A model generated the notes under the pieces. That model saw nothing but the letters and a program-made list of their open reading frames with translations, did not search any database and had not been told where the DNA came from. A stretch of DNA of 64,000 bases from JAUZOB01 sp963692465 (GTDB lineage Bacteria; Bacteroidota; Bacteroidia; Bacteroidales; Prolixibacteraceae). How positions within the stretch are numbered: the stretch's first letter is position 1; the number at the start of each line of letters is the position of its first letter. Below, in pieces: positions 61,579 to 64,000 of this stretch. A program made the position numbers and the translations under genes. Location: assembly GCA_963692465.1 (NCBI GenBank), contig OY829943.1, positions 1,984,001-2,048,000 on the forward strand, read 5' to 3'.

Positions 61579-64000
61579 TTAGAAGGTTAGATTGACGCCG
61601 ATGTTAACAAATTTGCTTTGTGGATATTGGAGTCCATTATCTGAAGAAATCTCAGGGTCGATACCAATATTGTGCACATTGTCAATAGAGAATAGGTTGT
61701 AGCAGTTTACATAGAAGCGAACTTTTTGGATATCAATTTTCTGTGTTATTTTTTTGGGTAGAGTATACCCGATTTCCATTGTTCTGGCTCGCAGGTACCA
61801 AATGTTGTATAACCAGAATGTTGAGTTTTTGTTAAAATTATTGTTCCCTCCGTCATTGAAAGTTAAAGCTGGGTATTTTCCAGCAATCCAGGGACTATTG
61901 AGATCAAAGGGATCCTGACGATGCCAACGGTCGTCATAGAATCTGGAAGTTAGGTTTCCTCCGTTTTGATAAGGCCATCTTGATTCCCAGTTACAGTCGA
62001 ACGAATAGGTTGTTCCTCCTGAGAAATCAGCATGAAGATCAATTCCTTTCCAAGCAACACCAAAATTAAGTCCCATATTTACAATAGGAGTTGATCCTTC
62101 AGCGTATCCAATGGGTCTTTCATCATATTGATTAATGACTCCATCGCCGTTTACATCTTTATAGATTAAATCGCCAGGGCGTTGGGATTTATTTCCTTGT
62201 CCGTCGTTGTTGATTTTGTAATTATTGATTTCATCGTATGATTTAAATTGTCCGGTTGCCTGGTACCCCCAGAATATTCCGGTCCATCTTTCTTCTCCTG
62301 AGTTACGATAGTAATCCCATGAATTATTGAATTTTGGCTTGTAAGAACTTAAGAATTTAGTTCTTGAGTAAGAAAGATTTCCTCCGATTGAGTAGTTTAC
62401 ATCTCCTGTTTTTCCATAATAAACGATAGAACCTTCACCTCCCATTTGGGCATCACTGTTTACATTCTCATCAGGAAGAGAATATCCAACTTCGTCAGGA
62501 ATCAGAATATCGTATTTTTGTCCCCGTAATCCAGTTCTTTTGCGATGGAAATAGTCTAACGTTCCGGAAACTTTTCCATTCCAGAGAGTGAAATCAACTC
62601 CGATGTTTTTCATTGTACTGGTATACCAAGAAAGGTTTGAAATTGCGGGGCCCCGGTCTCGGATTCCTTTGTAAACAGTTCCATCAAGAATTACAGTTGA
62701 GGAAGGATAGTTGTATCCAGAGATATAGGTGAAATCGGAATCTCCGATTCCATTGTTGTCATCACCCAGTTTCCCGATCGAGGCACGTAATTTGAAATCG
62801 GTAAGTACAGAATTCAATCCGGTCAGTGATTTATAAAAATTTTCATTGGTTATTCTCCAACCAGCAGAAGCGGAAGGGAAGAAACCCCAACGGTTATTTG
62901 GAGCGAACTTAGAAGAGCCATCGCGACGTCCGGCTACTTCGACATAATATTTGTTGTCGTAGTTATAATTTAATCGTCCGATATATCCAATACGGGCTTC
63001 TTCCCAAGATGCGTCATCGTATTCATCCATGGATGAGAATTGAATAATATTTAGTTCATTTACAGGAGGTACGTCATGTACGTAGACTGTCAATTCTTTA
63101 CGTTCGGTACGTTCATAGACAAAAGTTGCTCCGATAGTGCTTTTCCCGAATGTGTTATTGTAGTTTAATTGACCTTGAGTATTACTTTCAATTACTTTAT
63201 GGGTTCCCCGTTCCTGCCATGGATTGGAACTTCCACCGGTTCTTTCGTATGTTTTTGTGTCGGGGTAATAAGTATAAGCATCGTAAGTATATTCATGATT
63301 ATTTTTAAGTTCGTCGGCATAATAATAGGAATACATACCTCTTGCGGTCAGTCCTTTGATCGGGAATTGGTATTCGGCATCGAAATTGGTTTGTAAAACC
63401 CGCCAGTCTTCACGGTATTTTCCAGAAGTGGCATAATTCATTAGTCCCCAGTTTGTGTCATTGTGACCAATATCATTAAGGTATGCTGGATTATCATTGG
63501 CGTAGGCACGTTCTGTCGGACGATTACGGAGTAGAGCGAAGATAGGGCCCCAGTAATCATCAGTTCCCGGAATTCCAGGATTCTGACGGGACTCGATTCT
63601 TCCGTTAATTTGCATTCCGACTTTAAGATTATTAGCGACCTTGGCTTCTATATTACTTTGAATATTATCCCGTTTAAAAAGGAATTGGTCTCCATAGACT
63701 GAATTTTGATCTAAATGAGTATAAGAGAAATAGTAATTGATTTTATCTGAACCACCTGTCGCATCAACATGCACAGATGTTTGAGGAGCATCTCCTTTAA
63801 CGATAAAATCATACCAGTCGAAACTTTTGTATCCGTAATCAGTTCCGGCTTTCCATTTGGCAAGCTCGCTTTTAGTGATATCTGTGTGTCCGTATTGATT
63901 CATTTCGGCATCCGCTTTTCCCTGCATCCACTCGTAAGCGTTAGTCGTTTTAGGGAAACGGGTCCAGTTTTGCCAACCGGTATAGATGTCTGCATTGATA
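61579..64000 (-). CDS. susC: SusC/RagA TonB-dependent outer-membrane transporter (5' end beyond window)
   Basis: The frame is open to the right window edge, so about 807 C-terminal residues are seen and the signal peptide, carboxypeptidase-like domain, TonB box and plug lie outside. Visible features: NADIYTGWQNWTRFP and VDATGGSDKINYYFSY in the early barrel, RRDGSSKFAPNNRWGFFPSASAGWR, GDLIYKDVNGDGVINQYDE, GLNFGVAWKGIDLHADFSGG and a C-terminal VNIGVNLTF barrel end, all SusC hallmarks. It imports oligosaccharides with SusD using TonB energy. An ECF sigma/anti-sigma pair or hybrid two-component regulator would be expected further upstream. Confidence 0.95.
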   Translation of the reverse strand, partial: INADIYTGWQNWTRFPKTTNAYEWMQGKADAEMNQYGHTDITKSELAKWKAGTDYGYKSFDWYDFIVKGDAPQTSVHVDATGGSDKINYYFSYTHLDQNSVYGDQFLFKRDNIQSNIEAKVANNLKVGMQINGRIESRQNPGIPGTDDYWGPIFALLRNRPTERAYANDNPAYLNDIGHNDTNWGLMNYATSGKYREDWRVLQTNFDAEYQFPIKGLTARGMYSYYYADELKNNHEYTYDAYTYYPDTKTYERTGGSSNPWQERGTHKVIESNTQGQLNYNNTFGKSTIGATFVYERTERKELTVYVHDVPPVNELNIIQFSSMDEYDDASWEEARIGYIGRLNYNYDNKYYVEVAGRRDGSSKFAPNNRWGFFPSASAGWRITNENFYKSLTGLNSVLTDFKLRASIGKLGDDNNGIGDSDFTYISGYNYPSSTVILDGTVYKGIRDRGPAISNLSWYTSTMKNIGVDFTLWNGKVSGTLDYFHRKRTGLRGQKYDILIPDEVGYSLPDENVNSDAQMGGEGSIVYYGKTGDVNYSIGGNLSYSRTKFLSSYKPKFNNSWDYYRNSGEERWTGIFWGYQATGQFKSYDEINNYKINNDGQGNKSQRPGDLIYKDVNGDGVINQYDERPIGYAEGSTPIVNMGLNFGVAWKGIDLHADFSGGTTYSFDCNWESRWPYQNGGNLTSRFYDDRWHRQDPFDLNSPWIAGKYPALTFNDGGNNNFNKNSTFWLYNIWYLRARTMEIGYTLPKKITQKIDIQKVRFYVNCYNLFSIDNVHNIGIDPEISSDNGLQYPQSKFVNIGVNLTF

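Noticed and set aside
1..64000. CRISPR array, insertion sequence, prophage or toxin-antitoxin pair
   Set aside because: No regularly spaced repeats, transposase or integrase frames, or typical small paired ORFs were found in the window.

Overview
The window looks like a chromosome segment from a member of the Bacteroidota, most probably a Bacteroidales relative. The evidence is a complete porP-gldK-L-M-N type IX secretion cluster, gldH and a PorW/SprE homologue, a SusC/SusD polysaccharide utilization locus, many signal-peptidase-II lipoproteins, weak Shine-Dalgarno sequences, and promoters of the Bacteroidetes TAnnTTTG (-7) type. Coding density is high. No insertion sequence, prophage or CRISPR array was seen.

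Layout. 1-1.8 kb: 3' part of methylmalonyl-CoA mutase large subunit. 2-8 kb: DEDDh exonuclease, small membrane protein, PBP1A (minus) and topA. 8.2-16.7 kb: an arginase-fold protein that has lost metal ligands, porP, gldK, gldL, gldM, gldN, a terminator, then a second gldK-like gene. 16.9-27.7 kb (all minus): mpl, PorW/SprE-like lipoprotein, mrp, alkyltransferase-like gene, trmB, gldH, ricT, holB. 27.9-33.9 kb: pgk, ispD, yidD, a znuABC-type metal importer, a DUF2461 protein. 33.9-41.9 kb: manC, mlaE/mlaF, a CyuA-like desulfidase, a ROK kinase, two RNA methyltransferases and an RluA-type pseudouridine synthase. 41.9-44.8 kb: two tandemly duplicated membrane histidine kinases. 44.8-48 kb: tRNA-Val, a purine permease with a DUF5020 (Tsx-like) outer-membrane partner, and a class I glutamine amidotransferase. 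48.6-49.9 kb: DEAD-box helicase with a long leader. 50-64 kb (all minus): a polysaccharide utilization locus reading susC (cut by the right edge), susD, DUF3823 lipoprotein, terminator, GH97, DUF4965 protein, GH2, GH43, galM-type lipoprotein.

How the genes fit together. GldK/L/M/N form the core of the type IX secretion machine (periplasmic ring lipoprotein, inner-membrane motor, ring partner). PorP and the PorW/SprE-like lipoprotein are accessory parts, so much of the window serves protein export. The right-hand locus imports oligosaccharide by SusCD. Its four hydrolase-type proteins and epimerase suggest a galactose- and arabinose-containing glycan, but that is inference. The left edge (methylmalonyl-CoA mutase) fits a succinate/propionate fermentation route.

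The most interesting items are the pseudo-arginase beside the T9SS genes, the second PorK-like gene, the triplicated C-terminal module of the PorW-like protein, the histidine-kinase tandem duplication with apparent gene conversion, and a nested 88-nt inverted-repeat structure ahead of the PorW-like gene. No clearly new multi-gene system was identified. Residue numbers are hand counted. Promoters and structured RNAs are read by eye.
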